NCBI RefSeq assembly: GCF_009192745.1
Contig: NZ_VTFV01000002.1
Coordinates: forward strand, 992,001 to 1,056,000
DNA: 64,000 bases
Source of the DNA: Arthrobacter citreus
GTDB taxonomy: Bacteria > Actinomycetota > Actinomycetes > Actinomycetales > Micrococcaceae
Direction: 5' to 3'
Made by a program: the position numbers and the translations under genes. The notes beneath the pieces were generated by a model. That model had not been told where the DNA came from. It was given only the letters and a program-made list of their open reading frames with translations, and did no database searches. Shown one piece after another: positions 29,775 through 39,050 of this stretch. Every line of letters starts with the position of its first letter. Position 1 is the stretch's first letter.

Positions 29775-30821
29775 ATGACCTTTACTCCCGCGGAAGACCG
29801 TTACGACTCCATGCCCTACCGCCGTGTTGGCCGCAGCGGACTGCACCTGCCCGCAGTGTCGCTGGGCCTGTGGCACAACTTCGGAGACGACGTGCCGTTC
29901 GAAACCCAGCGCTCCATCCTGCGCAGGGCCTTCGACTTGGGAGTCACGCACTTCGACCTGGCCAACAACTACGGCCCGCCTTACGGCAGTGCGGAAACCA
30001 ACTTCGGCCGGCACCTGAAGGACGACTTCCGGCCCTTCCGCGATGAGCTCATCATTTCCAGCAAGGCCGGTTACGACATGTGGCCGGGCCCCTACGGCAA
30101 CTGGGGTTCCCGGAAGTACCTGCTGGCGAGCCTGGACCAGTCGCTGGAGCGCATGGGACTGGACTACGTGGACATTTTCTACAGCCACCGACCGGACCCC
30201 GAGACACCGCTCGAGGAGACCATGGGGGCGCTGGATACGGCTGTGCGTTCCGGCAGGGCACTGTACGCGGGCATTTCCTCCTACTCTGCGGAGAAGACCA
30301 TTGAGGCTGCCAGCATCCTGCGGGAGATGGGCACGCCGCTGCTGATCCACCAGCCCTCCTACTCCATGCTCAACCGGTGGGTGGAGCAGGGCGAACCGAA
30401 CCTGTTCCAGGCCCTGGAAGAGACCGGTGCGGGGTCCATCGCCTTCTCACCGCTCGCGCAGGGCCTGCTGACAAACAAGTACCTCGGCGGTGTTCCGGAG
30501 AATTCCCGCGCCGCCGCCGGGAAGTCACTCGACCCGTCGCAGCTCTCGGACGAGAACCTTGACCGGGTGCGCGGATTGAACCGCATTGCCGAGTCCCGCG
30601 GCCAGACGCTGGCACAGATGGCGATCGCCTGGGTGCTCCGGCCCCAGCGGAACGGCAATTCCATCACGTCGGCGCTGGTCGGAGCATCCAGCGTCAAGCA
30701 GCTTGAAGACAGCCTGGCGGCGGTGCGGAACCTTGACTTCACGGACAAGGAACTGGCGGACATCGACACTTTTGCCCAGGACTCGGACATCAACCTCTGG
30801 GCCGCCGCCCTCGACGCCTAA
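29775..30821 (+). CDS. Aldo/keto reductase (YghZ / L-glyceraldehyde-3-phosphate reductase type)
   Basis: NADPH-dependent reductase (348 aa) of the Kv-beta/AKR14-like group. Catalytic tetrad visible: Asp61 and Tyr66 (DLANNYGPPYG), Lys97 (IISSKAGYDMW), His138 (FYSHRPDPETP). AFSPLAQGLLTNKYLGGVPENSR and the C-terminal SALVGASSVKQLEDSL cofactor segment fit YghZ. In that family it detoxifies L-glyceraldehyde-3-phosphate or methylglyoxal; the substrate here is inferred. The next gene starts eight bases after its stop. Confidence 0.9.
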   Translation: MTFTPAEDRYDSMPYRRVGRSGLHLPAVSLGLWHNFGDDVPFETQRSILRRAFDLGVTHFDLANNYGPPYGSAETNFGRHLKDDFRPFRDELIISSKAGYDMWPGPYGNWGSRKYLLASLDQSLERMGLDYVDIFYSHRPDPETPLEETMGALDTAVRSGRALYAGISSYSAEKTIEAASILREMGTPLLIHQPSYSMLNRWVEQGEPNLFQALEETGAGSIAFSPLAQGLLTNKYLGGVPENSRAAAGKSLDPSQLSDENLDRVRGLNRIAESRGQTLAQMAIAWVLRPQRNGNSITSALVGASSVKQLEDSLAAVRNLDFTDKELADIDTFAQDSDINLWAAALDA

Positions 30822-30829
30822 GCCGAACT

Positions 30830-31336
30830 TTGGGAATAGCGATCCGGGAAGCCGCGGAAGGAGACTGGCCGGGCATCTGGGCACTGATGGAGCCAATTGT
30901 CCGCGCCGGCGAGACGTACTGCTGGGACCGGGACCTAACGGAAGCAGCCGCGCGGGACGTTTGGCTTGAGCCGCGTCCCGCGTACGTCTACGTTGCCGAG
31001 GAAGCCGGACGGATCCTCGGTACCGCCCAGCTGCACCCCAACCGGGGCGGCGCGGGCAGCCATGTGGCCAACGCATCGTTTATGTCTGCGGCGTGGGCAA
31101 GCGGCCGTGGAGTGGCCCGGGCGCTCGCCGCCCATGTGCTGGACCAGGCAGCCAGCCAGGGCTACCGTGCCATGCAGTTCAACGCTGTTGTCCAGACAAA
31201 CGAGCGCGCCGTGGCGCTGTGGCAGTCCCTGAGGTTCAGGATCCTCGCCACAGTTCCGGACGCCTTCGCGCATCCAGTTCACGGCTTCACCGGCCTGCAC
31301 ATCATGCACAAGCACCTCGCGGATCCCGGCCTGTGA
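30830..31336 (+). CDS. GNAT-family N-acetyltransferase
   Basis: 168 aa. The acetyl-CoA-binding motif A is ASGRGVARALAAHVLDQAASQGYRAMQFNAV, followed by NERAVALWQSLRFRILATVPDAF (motif B), which resembles phosphinothricin/MshD-like acetyltransferases. Start assigned to TTG 30830 because it lies eight bases after the aldo/keto reductase stop and gives the full first strand IAIREAAEGDWPGIWALM; the start is not certain. Substrate unknown. Confidence 0.82.
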   Translation: MGIAIREAAEGDWPGIWALMEPIVRAGETYCWDRDLTEAAARDVWLEPRPAYVYVAEEAGRILGTAQLHPNRGGAGSHVANASFMSAAWASGRGVARALAAHVLDQAASQGYRAMQFNAVVQTNERAVALWQSLRFRILATVPDAFAHPVHGFTGLHIMHKHLADPGL

Positions 31337-31358
31337 TTCCCTGCCGGGTCCGCAGTGA

Positions 31359-31364
31359 AAGAAT
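31359..31364 (+). promoter_or_regulatory. Possible -10 for leaderless alr mRNA
   Basis: AAGAAT lies six bases (GGACCC) before the GTG start at 31371. It is a poor hexamer but there is no Shine-Dalgarno sequence. Confidence 0.3.
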
Positions 31365-31370
31365 GGACCC

Positions 31371-32576
31371 GTGAATTACCTCGAAACTGTCCCCGCGGCG
31401 GAGCGCAGCGCCGTCGTCGATCTCGCCGCGATCCGGCACAATGTCCGCCACCTTGCCGAAATCGCCAAGCCCGCCCGCCTCATGGCGGTGGTCAAGGCTG
31501 ACGCCTACGGACACGGAGCGCTGGAAGTAGCCCGCGCGGCGATCGACGCCGGAGCCTCCTGGCTGGGGACGGCACACATTTCCGAAGCCCTTGCCCTGCG
31601 CACAGCGGGAATCTCGGCACCTGTGCTGGCCTGGCTGCACACCGCAGACAGCGACTTCTCCGCCGCCATCGCTGCCAATATCGACATCGGTGTTTCCGGC
31701 TGGGAGCTGGAAGCCGTGGTGGCCGCTGCCCGCGAACTGGAAGTACCGGCCCGGGTTCACCTGAAGATCGATACCGGGCTGGGCCGCAACGGCTGTCCGG
31801 AAGAACTGTGGGAGTCCTTCGTTGGTGCTGCCCTGGCCTACCAGGAAGACGGCCTGCTTCGGGTGGTTGGCATCTTCTCCCACCTGGCAGTAGCTGACGA
31901 GCCGCGCAGGCTGGAAACAGACCAGCAGCTGCAGAAGTTCCGCGAGGCTGTGGCCGTGGCAGAGGACGCAGGCGTGGACCACGAGGTACGCCATATCGCC
32001 AACACACCGGCTGTGCTCTCCCGGCCGGATTCGCACTTCGACCTGGTGCGTGTAGGGCTCGGCATGTTCGGGCTGTCCCCGTTCCCGGGCCAGAGCGCCC
32101 AGGAGCTGGGACTCGTCCCGGCCATGACGCTCAAGACCACCATTGCCAATTGCAAGGAAGTCCCGGCGGGACAGGGTGTTTCCTATGGACTGCACTACCG
32201 CACCGCTGAACCCACCACACTGGCACTGGTGCCGGTGGGATACGCAGACGGTATTCCCCGCGTCGCCACCGGAGGCCCGGTCATGGTCAACGGCGAGGTT
32301 TTCCCGGTGGTGGGCCGCATCGCCATGGACCAGATGGTTATCGACCTTGGCCGCATTGGTGTGGCCGGAACCCCTGACTCGTTCCTGGGACAGGAAGCGG
32401 TTCTCTTCGGGCCTGCCGGATACCCGAGCGTGGACGAGTGGGCGCAGGCCAGCGGTTCCATCAACTACGAGATCATTACTCGGATCAGCGGCCGGGTGAC
32501 CCGCAGCTATGTGGACTCAGGAACTGCGGAACCCGCTGTATCCCTCGATCCGGACTCCGAAGCGGCGCTGCCGTGA
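31371..32576 (+). CDS. alr: Alanine racemase
   Basis: PLP enzyme making D-alanine for peptidoglycan. 401 aa: PLP-lysine Lys42 in AVVKADAYGHGALEVA; RVHLKIDTGLGRNG; HIANTPAVL; C-terminal domain with the catalytic Tyr in GVSYGLHYRT, VGYADGIPRV and GRIAMDQMVIDLG. GTG start. Its TGA overlaps the tsaE GTG. Confidence 0.97.
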   Translation: MNYLETVPAAERSAVVDLAAIRHNVRHLAEIAKPARLMAVVKADAYGHGALEVARAAIDAGASWLGTAHISEALALRTAGISAPVLAWLHTADSDFSAAIAANIDIGVSGWELEAVVAAARELEVPARVHLKIDTGLGRNGCPEELWESFVGAALAYQEDGLLRVVGIFSHLAVADEPRRLETDQQLQKFREAVAVAEDAGVDHEVRHIANTPAVLSRPDSHFDLVRVGLGMFGLSPFPGQSAQELGLVPAMTLKTTIANCKEVPAGQGVSYGLHYRTAEPTTLALVPVGYADGIPRVATGGPVMVNGEVFPVVGRIAMDQMVIDLGRIGVAGTPDSFLGQEAVLFGPAGYPSVDEWAQASGSINYEIITRISGRVTRSYVDSGTAEPAVSLDPDSEAALP

Positions 32577-33118
32577 CAGCCGAGTTCGAAGCTCCGGCCT
32601 GGGAGCATGAGTACAAGACATCCAGCGCTGGGCAAACGCAGGAACTCGCCCGCGCCCTTGGCGGCGCACTGCGCTCCGGTGACCTGCTGCTCCTGACGGG
32701 GGAGCTGGGCGCAGGGAAGACCACCTTCACCCAGGGTCTCGGCGAAGGCCTTGGCGTGCGGGCAGGGATCATTTCCCCGACGTTCGTGCTGGTGCGCATC
32801 CATCCCGCTCTGGGTACCGGCCCTGACCTGGTGCACGTGGACGCCTACCGGCTGGGGTCTGCTGCGGAGATCGACGACATCGATCTTGAAAACACCATGG
32901 ACTCTTCAGTCACGGTGGTGGAGTGGGGGCACGGACTGGTGGAGCATCTCTCCGAGAGCCGCCTTGAAGTCACCCTGCAGCGTGCCACCGGCGGAGAATC
33001 GGCCGGAACCGGCGAATTGGTCACCGACTTCTCGGCGGAGGACGACGACGAAGAACGGACCATCCGAATCGCCGGGTATGGTCCACGCTGGGCAGAAGCC
33101 CCTGTGCTGGCTCCCTAA
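32573..33118 (+). CDS. tsaE: tRNA t6A biosynthesis ATPase TsaE
   Basis: ATPase partner of TsaB-TsaD in N6-threonylcarbamoyladenosine synthesis at A37 of tRNAs. 181 aa with P-loop GELGAGKT (43-50), ISPTFVLVRIHPA, LVHVDAYRLGSAAEIDDIDLE and VTVVEWGHGLVEHL. GTG at 32573 overlaps the alr stop; the frame upstream lies within alr. It is encoded near tsaB and tsaD. Confidence 0.95.
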   Translation: MTAEFEAPAWEHEYKTSSAGQTQELARALGGALRSGDLLLLTGELGAGKTTFTQGLGEGLGVRAGIISPTFVLVRIHPALGTGPDLVHVDAYRLGSAAEIDDIDLENTMDSSVTVVEWGHGLVEHLSESRLEVTLQRATGGESAGTGELVTDFSAEDDDEERTIRIAGYGPRWAEAPVLAP

Positions 33119-33139
33119 CCGGACATCCGGGATCACGCC

Positions 33140-33481
33140 ATGGGAATCTTTGCGGGGCTCATCCTGAGCGTGGTGGTGCTCGTCATGGGATGGCGAGCCC
33201 ACACGGGCCGGTGGGGCACCTGGGTGGGACATCCCGGTCTCCTGCCGCGGGTGAAGGCCTACCCCGCCCTGGGCCTGCTCTACGGAGGCATTGGCCTGCT
33301 CACGGGTACCCTCCTGTGGGATGTGGACGCAGATTCCCTCCCCAAGCCGATCCTCGGGGTGCTCCTCGCGGTCATGCTCGGCGGGATCTGGACTTTTTTG
33401 GTCAGCCTGGTGTGGCTTCCGCGGTTCATGGTGCCCGGCTGGGTCAAATCTGCCGAGCAGGCCAGGGAAGAGCCGGGATGA
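33140..33481 (+). CDS. Small membrane protein, unknown function
   Basis: 113 aa with three predicted membrane helices at about 1-18, 41-62 and 69-92, separated by a GWRAHTGRWGTWVGHPGLLPRVKAYPAL loop. No known domain recognised. It sits between tsaE and tsaB in the same direction, 21 bp after tsaE, so it is probably co-transcribed. Confidence 0.7.
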   Translation: MGIFAGLILSVVVLVMGWRAHTGRWGTWVGHPGLLPRVKAYPALGLLYGGIGLLTGTLLWDVDADSLPKPILGVLLAVMLGGIWTFLVSLVWLPRFMVPGWVKSAEQAREEPG

Positions 33482-33530
33482 CGAAAGGGTTCACCGTTTC
33501 CTGAGGCCCGCCTTGGGACCGCCCTGATGT

Positions 33531-33581
33531 CCGTTCCCTGTGACCGTTCCCTGTGACCGTCCTGAGGCCCGTTCCCTGTGA
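33531..33581 (+). repeat. Short imperfect tandem repeat before tsaB
   Basis: The 13-mer CCGTTCCCTGTGA occurs three times (33531-33543, 33544-33556, 33569-33581), the first two in direct tandem, mixed with CCGTCCTGA units. It lies in the 157-bp gap between the small membrane protein gene and tsaB. Confidence 0.75.
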
Positions 33582-33625
33582 CCGTCCTGATGCCCGTCCA
33601 GCTCAGGGCCCATCCGCCGAGCGCG

Positions 33626-33631
33626 TAAACT
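33626..33631 (+). promoter_or_regulatory. -10 element for leaderless tsaB-rimI-tsaD mRNA
   Basis: TAAACT is followed by GGACACC (7 nt) and the GTG start of tsaB at 33639. The transcript would begin at the start codon. Confidence 0.65.
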
Positions 33632-33638
33632 GGACACC

Positions 33639-34307
33639 GTGCTTATCCTCGCCATCGATACATCCGCCATTGCCAGTGCGGCGCTCCTGACCGGTGAGGG
33701 AGAGACGCTTGCGGCCTTCGCTACCGAAGACACCAGATCCCATGCCGAGGTCCTGGCACCGGGCATCCAGAAACTGCTCGCCGATGCCGGTGTGTCCGGG
33801 GGACAGGTCGATGCAATAGTCACCGGGGTAGGCCCCGGGCCCTTCACGGGACTGCGGTCGGGCATAGCCACCGCACGCACGCTCGCGTTCGCATGGAACA
33901 AGCCGCTGCACGGCGTCATGAGCCTGGACGCTATCGCCGTGGACGCCGCCCTGGATGCCTGGAGGGCCGGGGTTGATGAGTTCGTTGTGGCCACTGACGC
34001 CCGGCGCAAAGAGGTCTATTGGGCCCGCTACCGCAGTACCGGCGGCACTGCCGAACTCCTTGAGGGCCCCCATGTCTGCTCTCCGTCCGAGGTTCCGGGG
34101 CTGCCTGCCTATGGTGCAGGTGCAGGCCTCTACCCGGACGTGATGCGTACTGTGCAGGACTTTGCCGCTGCCCAGCCGACGGCTGAAGCGCTTGGCCGCA
34201 CCGCCGTCGTACGCCTGGTCCGTGGTTTGGAGCTGCTTCCGGACCTGCCGCTTTACCTGCGCGAATCCGATGCGAAGGTGCCCGGCCCGCGGAAGCGCGC
34301 ACTGTGA
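33639..34307 (+). CDS. tsaB: tRNA t6A biosynthesis protein TsaB
   Basis: ASKHA-fold partner that dimerises with TsaD. 222 aa: LILAIDTSAIASAALL, VTGVGPGPFTGLRSGIATARTLAFAWNKPLHGVMSLDAIA, then DARRKEVYWARYR. GTG start with a leaderless promoter. The stop overlaps the rimI GTG. Confidence 0.95.
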   Translation: MLILAIDTSAIASAALLTGEGETLAAFATEDTRSHAEVLAPGIQKLLADAGVSGGQVDAIVTGVGPGPFTGLRSGIATARTLAFAWNKPLHGVMSLDAIAVDAALDAWRAGVDEFVVATDARRKEVYWARYRSTGGTAELLEGPHVCSPSEVPGLPAYGAGAGLYPDVMRTVQDFAAAQPTAEALGRTAVVRLVRGLELLPDLPLYLRESDAKVPGPRKRAL

Positions 34308-34813
34308 GCGGACAGGCCGCCGTGATCCGGGCGATGACCGAGGACGATATTCCTGCTGTGGACGCGCTGGAGAAGGCGATGTTCCCTGTAGATGCCTGGC
34401 CTACTGAGATGTTCTACGACGAACTGCGCCAGCGCGATACCCGTTCCTACTATGTGGCAGAGGGACCGGACGGCGCGGTGATCGGGTATGCCGGGCTCAT
34501 GTGTGTGCTGCCCATCGCGGATGTGCAGACCATTGCCGTGGACAGCGCCCATGAAGGTGCCGGTACGGGCTCCAGGCTTCTCGCCACCCTCGTTGAGGAG
34601 GCGAAACGGCGAGGTGCAGATGATGTGCTGCTCGAAGTGCGTGCCGACAATCCCCGGGCACAGCGGCTTTACCGCTGGTTCGGCTTTGAACAGATCCATG
34701 TCCGTCCGCGGTATTACCGGGATGGCGCGGATGCCCTGATTATGCGTCTGGAGCTCTCCTCCTGGCACGGTGCTCCGGCGCGCGAATCCAACCCTGTGAA
34801 GGACGTCCAATGA
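34304..34813 (+). CDS. rimI: Ribosomal-protein-alanine N-acetyltransferase RimI-like
   Basis: GNAT protein of 169 aa: [34 protein letters not shown], motif [65 protein letters not shown]. RimI acetylates the N-terminal Ala of S18 in E. coli; tsaB-rimI-tsaD is a conserved actinobacterial order. The A motif here reads HEGAGTG instead of the usual R/QGxGxG/A. GTG start and ATGA stop overlaps. Confidence 0.92.
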   Translation: MSGQAAVIRAMTEDDIPAVDALEKAMFPVDAWPTEMFYDELRQRDTRSYYVAEGPDGAVIGYAGLMCVLPIADVQTIAVDSAHEGAGTGSRLLATLVEEAKRRGADDVLLEVRADNPRAQRLYRWFGFEQIHVRPRYYRDGADALIMRLELSSWHGAPARESNPVKDVQ

Positions 34814-35886
34814 ACCGCACCGCTCCCTTGGTGCTTGGCATCGAATCCTCCTGCGATGAGACGGGTGTGGGAATTGTCCGCGGCGATACGCTGCTGACCA
34901 ATGCCGTGTCTTCCTCGATGGAGGAGCATGTCCGCTTTGGCGGTGTCATTCCGGAGATCGCTTCGCGTGCGCATCTGGATGCCTTTGTCCCTACGCTGCG
35001 TCAGGCCCTGAACGAGGCCGGTGTGACGCTCGACGACGTCGATGCGATCGCCGTGACTTCCGGTCCCGGTCTGGCCGGAGCGTTGATGGTTGGTGTTTGC
35101 GCGGCGAAGGCTTTGGCTGTGGCCACGGGCAAACCCCTGTATGCCATCAATCATCTGGTGGCACATGTGGGCGTTGGCGTTCTTGACGGCGGCAAGCTTC
35201 CGGAGAACCTTGGTGCGCTGCTGGTTTCCGGCGGGCATACCGAGATCCTGCGGGTTGGGTCTTTGACTTCGGACGTGCAGCTGCTCGGTTCCACTATTGA
35301 TGATGCTGCGGGTGAGGCCTATGACAAGGTTGCCCGGATTCTGGGTCTGGGATATCCAGGTGGCCCGGCTATCGACAAGCTTGCACGGCAGGGGAATCCG
35401 AAGGCTATCCGTTTCCCCCGTGGACTGACACAGCCGAAGTACATGGGTACTGTGCAGGCTCCGGGCCCGCACCGGTATGACTGGTCTTTCTCCGGTTTGA
35501 AGACTGCTGTTGCCCGTTGTGTGGAGCAGTATGAAGCTGCCGGCCAGGAGCTTCCGGTTGCGGATATTGCTGCCTCGTTCCAGGAAGCTGTTGTGGACGT
35601 GATTACGTCCAAGGCTGTTCTGGCGTGTACTGAGCAGGGGATTACGAATCTTCTGCTTGGTGGTGGTGTTGCTGCGAATTCCCGTCTTCGTGAGCTGACT
35701 GCCGAGCGCTGTGCTGCTGCCGGGATTTCGCTTCGTGTTCCTCCTATCCGTTTGTGTACTGATAATGGTGCGATGGTTGCTGCCTTGGGCGCGCAGATTG
35801 TCATGGCTGGTGGGGAGCCTTCCGGTGTGGACTTCACTCCGGATCCCTCGCAGCCTGTGACCAGCATTCACATTCCTGCTGCCTAG
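34810..35886 (+). CDS. tsaD: tRNA N6-threonylcarbamoyladenosine transferase TsaD
   Basis: Transfers threonylcarbamoyl from TC-AMP to A37. 358 aa: [44 protein letters not shown], metal-binding [62 protein letters not shown] overlaps the rimI stop. From about 35500 onward the codons end in T unusually often, unlike neighbours. A repeat-filled gap follows. Confidence 0.97.
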   Translation: MNRTAPLVLGIESSCDETGVGIVRGDTLLTNAVSSSMEEHVRFGGVIPEIASRAHLDAFVPTLRQALNEAGVTLDDVDAIAVTSGPGLAGALMVGVCAAKALAVATGKPLYAINHLVAHVGVGVLDGGKLPENLGALLVSGGHTEILRVGSLTSDVQLLGSTIDDAAGEAYDKVARILGLGYPGGPAIDKLARQGNPKAIRFPRGLTQPKYMGTVQAPGPHRYDWSFSGLKTAVARCVEQYEAAGQELPVADIAASFQEAVVDVITSKAVLACTEQGITNLLLGGGVAANSRLRELTAERCAAAGISLRVPPIRLCTDNGAMVAALGAQIVMAGGEPSGVDFTPDPSQPVTSIHIPAA

Positions 35887-35939
35887 CTGGATGCTGGGGC
35901 ACTTGCGTCTTGCGTCTTGCGGCCTGCGTCTTGCGGCTG

Positions 35940-36175
35940 GTGCGGTTGGCGGAGCCGGGAGCCGGAGCCGGCTGCCACTAACCGGGAGCCGGGGGGCCGG
36001 GAGCCCGGAGCCGGGCTGCCACTAACCGGGGGCCGGGAGCCGGAGGCTACTAGCCGGCTGCCACTAACCGGGAGCCGGGGGCCGGCTGCCGCTAACCGGG
36101 AGCCATTAGCCGGGAGCCGGGAGCCGGCCGCTGCTAGCCGGGAGCCTGGAGCCGGCCGCTACTAGCCGGCCGCGG
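35940..36175 (+). repeat. GC-rich imperfect tandem repeat array downstream of tsaD
   Basis: Dominated by AGCCGG and CCGGGAGCC units. The 16-mer GCTGCCRCTAACCGGG recurs at 35971-35986, 36015-36030, 36057-36072 and 36085-36100, with further degenerate CTACTAGCCGG variants to 36175. An 82-codon frame through it encodes only repetitive REPAA-type peptide and is not credited. The rest of the gap to 36404 shows no gene. Confidence 0.85.
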
Positions 36176-36404
36176 CCCTGTTGTGCTGCGGGGGCCTGAG
36201 CTCCCGGTCCGCGCTGACGCCGCCTCCTCCTGACTGATACCCCGGCCCGCCGCAGCCATCGTCCCTCCGGTCTGCCGCCCGCCGGCTCTGATGTTGCTGG
36301 CCGCTCCGCTAAGCGGACCTATCCATCGAAGGGACTTGCCCGAGACTGACCCTTTCCTTCGGCGTCGAGGGAGAGCCAGCTGGAACGGCTTGGACCTACG
36401 GGGG

Positions 36405-38651
36405 CTAGAAGGGTGGCGGATCGTCGTCTGGCGGTTGGGGCGTGGTTTCGGGGCGGGGATCCGATGGCCTGAGATTTCGTGGACTCGGCAGGTATCCCAG
36501 TGTGGGGTCGGTGGTGTAGGTGCGGCCGGTGGGTGAGTTCCATTCGATGGTTCCGGCCTCTGGTTGGCGTGCTTTCCAGTGGCCGAGGGTTTTGAACCGG
36601 TGGTGCTTGGGGCAGAGGTGTTCCAGGTTCGTGTGGTCTGTTGGTCCACCGCGCGCGTACGGGGTGGTGTGGTCGATCTCTGCGTGGGTGACATTTACTG
36701 AACAGCCGGGGAACCTGCAGGTTCCGTCCCTGGCCTGGAGCCAGCGTTTGAGTCCTGCAGGGATACGCCGTGTCCGTCCCACGGTGAGGATTTCACCGGT
36801 AGCCGGGTCCTGAAGCAGGGGTGTCCAGTGCAGGGCCTCGAGGATCATCGAGCGTGCAGTCTCGGCACTGATGGGTCCGTAGCCGTTGAGTTCTGCCGGG
36901 TTTTCGTCCAGTCCGGCAAGGGTGTCTGCGTTGATCAGGACCATGACTTCGGTGCGGACTTTGGAGCGGTCGCGGTTGTTGGTGCGGTTCCGGTTCTGGG
37001 TCCGGTATCTTTCGGCCCGGCGGGGTCGTTTGTCCTGTCTGGAGTTACCGGCGGCAGTGCTGGTGGTACCGGCGGCGTCGGTGCGGCCCGGTGCGGAAGG
37101 GATTTCCCCGGCAGCGCCCATGGATGAGGTATCTGGTCCGCTCAGGCGGTGGCCGGCCGGGTCGAGGCCATGGGTTTGAATGCCGGGGGCGCAGCAGGAT
37201 TCGTAGAGGGAACCGGCGGCGCCTCCCCAAGTCCCTCCGTCTGCAGTCCCGGATCCGGTTGGTGAACCTGTGCCTGTGGAACTCGTCCCTGAGGGCGGGG
37301 GTGGAGCGTCCTCGGGCTCGGTGGGCTGTGTGCCGGCCTGCTCCGTGAGGAGCAGTTCGGTGAGGGTGTCTGCGCGGAGCTGGTCCATGGTGCGGGGGTC
37401 TCCGGCTCGTTTGCCGGCTTTCGCTGCACCGGTGAGCGCGGCGAACATAGCCTGGCCCTTCTCAGCGGCGATGATCGCGCTGAGGCAGGACATGCCATCG
37501 GGCAGGGGCTGGAACATCACACGGCGTTTGTCCTTGGCCTCACGGTGCCGGACGGGGATCAGATCGGGGAAGCGGGACTCGCGCAGCCTGCGGGCACGGC
37601 GCCCGAACCCGGCAGCAGTCCTGCCCTCGGCTGCTGCCAGCAGGTCCCGTTCGAACGCAGCACGGACTGTGAGGACAGGACTGGCCTCCCGATCGCCTGC
37701 GCTGGCTGCATCCCCCGGCCCATCCTGCACTCCATCTGCCCCATCCGGTCCGGCTGCTCCACCGGCTCCGCCTGGCCCCTCCGGTCCGCCTGGCCCCTGC
37801 GGTCCGCCCGGCCCGGTTTGCCCGAACAGCGTGCTTGGGTCCTCGAGGCCGAGGTCCAGTTGGCCGGGCTCCCCGTCAGGGGGTGTTCCGTTGCCGGTTG
37901 GTGCGGCTGCGTCTTCTGAACCCGCGCAGGTCTCCGGTTCCGGCTGCGGTTCGAGGATGTCGGTGGGGAGGTTTTGGGTCTCTTCGAGGATGATGCGGGC
38001 GTGCTGGAGGGCGATTTTCCCTTCTGCCAGACGGGCGAGAGTCTGGGGTGCGTCGGTGCAGAGCCGGGTGGATTCGCTGATGAGCTGCATTGCGGTCATG
38101 TGCGGGATGTTCAGGACAGTGGAGGCTTCGGCTGCGGCAAGGCTCATGGCCAGGGCGGGTTCTTTACGTCCGGAGGCGTCGGTAATGTCCCTGGCAAAGA
38201 GCACTTCCAGCCGGGCTGCAACACGGGCCTGCTGGGCCTGCGCCCAGGAGATGAGTATGCCCAGACGCTCAAGCGCGGACACGGTTTCCGCATACCCCAG
38301 GGACTCCGGACCGCGGAGGGATAACTGCCCGGCGAAACCCTCAGGCAACGACTCGGGCGCATGGTCTTCAACCAAGGCAGGATCAGCGCAGAACACCTCG
38401 CCGGAAGGAACGGGGAAACCGGGGTCAGGATGAGACGAGGACAGGAAGTCGGTACGCGCGGCCGGATCATCCTGCCCGGCCCGGCCAGCACCCGGAACAC
38501 TATCGGCGGCACCCGGGGAACCACCCTGTCCGGCCCGGACAGCACCCGGAACACCACCCGGCGCACCCTTCCTTTCCCGGTCAGCTGACCGGGAAAACGG
38601 GGTGTCCGAGGAGCGGTTCATACCCCTAACACTCTCAGCTGCCACCGACAT
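36405..38651 (-). CDS. DUF222 / HNH endonuclease domain protein with a collagen-like linker
   Basis: 748 aa (start tentative: in-frame alternatives at 38687 TTG and 38621 ATG). The N-terminal DUF222 (13E12-type) domain includes RGPESLGYAETVSALERLGILISWAQAQQ and NIPHMTAMQLISESTRLCTDAPQTLARLAEG. The DUF222 region is split by a low-complexity insert with GPGGPQGPGGPEGPGG repeats (coded near 37730-37830). The C-terminal HNH has CRFPGC (645-650), EIDH, NLEHLC and KHH (680-683), a zinc-binding nuclease. Such proteins are abundant and multicopy in actinobacteria; their role is not known. Confidence 0.85.
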   Translation of the reverse strand: MSVAAESVRGMNRSSDTPFSRSADRERKGAPGGVPGAVRAGQGGSPGAADSVPGAGRAGQDDPAARTDFLSSSHPDPGFPVPSGEVFCADPALVEDHAPESLPEGFAGQLSLRGPESLGYAETVSALERLGILISWAQAQQARVAARLEVLFARDITDASGRKEPALAMSLAAAEASTVLNIPHMTAMQLISESTRLCTDAPQTLARLAEGKIALQHARIILEETQNLPTDILEPQPEPETCAGSEDAAAPTGNGTPPDGEPGQLDLGLEDPSTLFGQTGPGGPQGPGGPEGPGGAGGAAGPDGADGVQDGPGDAASAGDREASPVLTVRAAFERDLLAAAEGRTAAGFGRRARRLRESRFPDLIPVRHREAKDKRRVMFQPLPDGMSCLSAIIAAEKGQAMFAALTGAAKAGKRAGDPRTMDQLRADTLTELLLTEQAGTQPTEPEDAPPPPSGTSSTGTGSPTGSGTADGGTWGGAAGSLYESCCAPGIQTHGLDPAGHRLSGPDTSSMGAAGEIPSAPGRTDAAGTTSTAAGNSRQDKRPRRAERYRTQNRNRTNNRDRSKVRTEVMVLINADTLAGLDENPAELNGYGPISAETARSMILEALHWTPLLQDPATGEILTVGRTRRIPAGLKRWLQARDGTCRFPGCSVNVTHAEIDHTTPYARGGPTDHTNLEHLCPKHHRFKTLGHWKARQPEAGTIEWNSPTGRTYTTDPTLGYLPSPRNLRPSDPRPETTPQPPDDDPPPF

Positions 38652-38870
38652 TCCAGGGCCTAAATCAGCCCTTTTCAGGCCGCTCAAATACCGGTCATTT
38701 ACCTGCTTTTTGGACCTTCCACGTCAGCGCCTACGGGCACAGAGACCCGTGTATCCAACCAATCCCGGGTAATGGGAACGCTATAGGTGACTGGGGAGGG
38801 GGCGTACGTCTTTGGTCAGCGGACGATCCCAACCGGGAACACAACGGGGATGTCTGCTAGATAGGGGCCC

Positions 38871-38894
38871 AGAGCGCCAGAGCGCCAGAGCGCC
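38871..38894 (+). repeat. Three perfect 8-bp tandem repeats (AGAGCGCC)
   Basis: AGAGCGCC at 38871-38878, 38879-38886 and 38887-38894 followed by a GGGCACCAAGGGGCCAAGGGGG degenerate stretch. Confidence 0.85.
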
Positions 38895-38933
38895 AAGGGC
38901 ACCAAGGGGCCAAGGGGGAGGGGGTACGTGAAA

Positions 38934-39050
38934 CCTAGCCTCGCCCCGGAAGCTCGGCCCGGCCCGGAACGCCTAGCCTCGCCCCGGAAGCTCGGCCGGC
39001 CTGAACCCGACTCGGCCTGGAACAGCCAGCCTCGCCCCGGAAACCCGGCC
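38934..39050 (+). repeat. 26-bp direct repeats next to the ligase gene 3' end
   Basis: A perfect 26-bp repeat lies at 38934-38959 and 38972-38997 (period 38), with a degenerate third copy at 39026-39050. The units resemble the 3' end of the ligase gene (39064-39088), including its CTAG stop region, as if that end had been copied and amplified. Confidence 0.8.

Noticed and set aside
35917-36165. 82-codon frame rich in REPAA
   Set aside because: It simply reads through the tandem repeat array and has no RBS or conserved domain.
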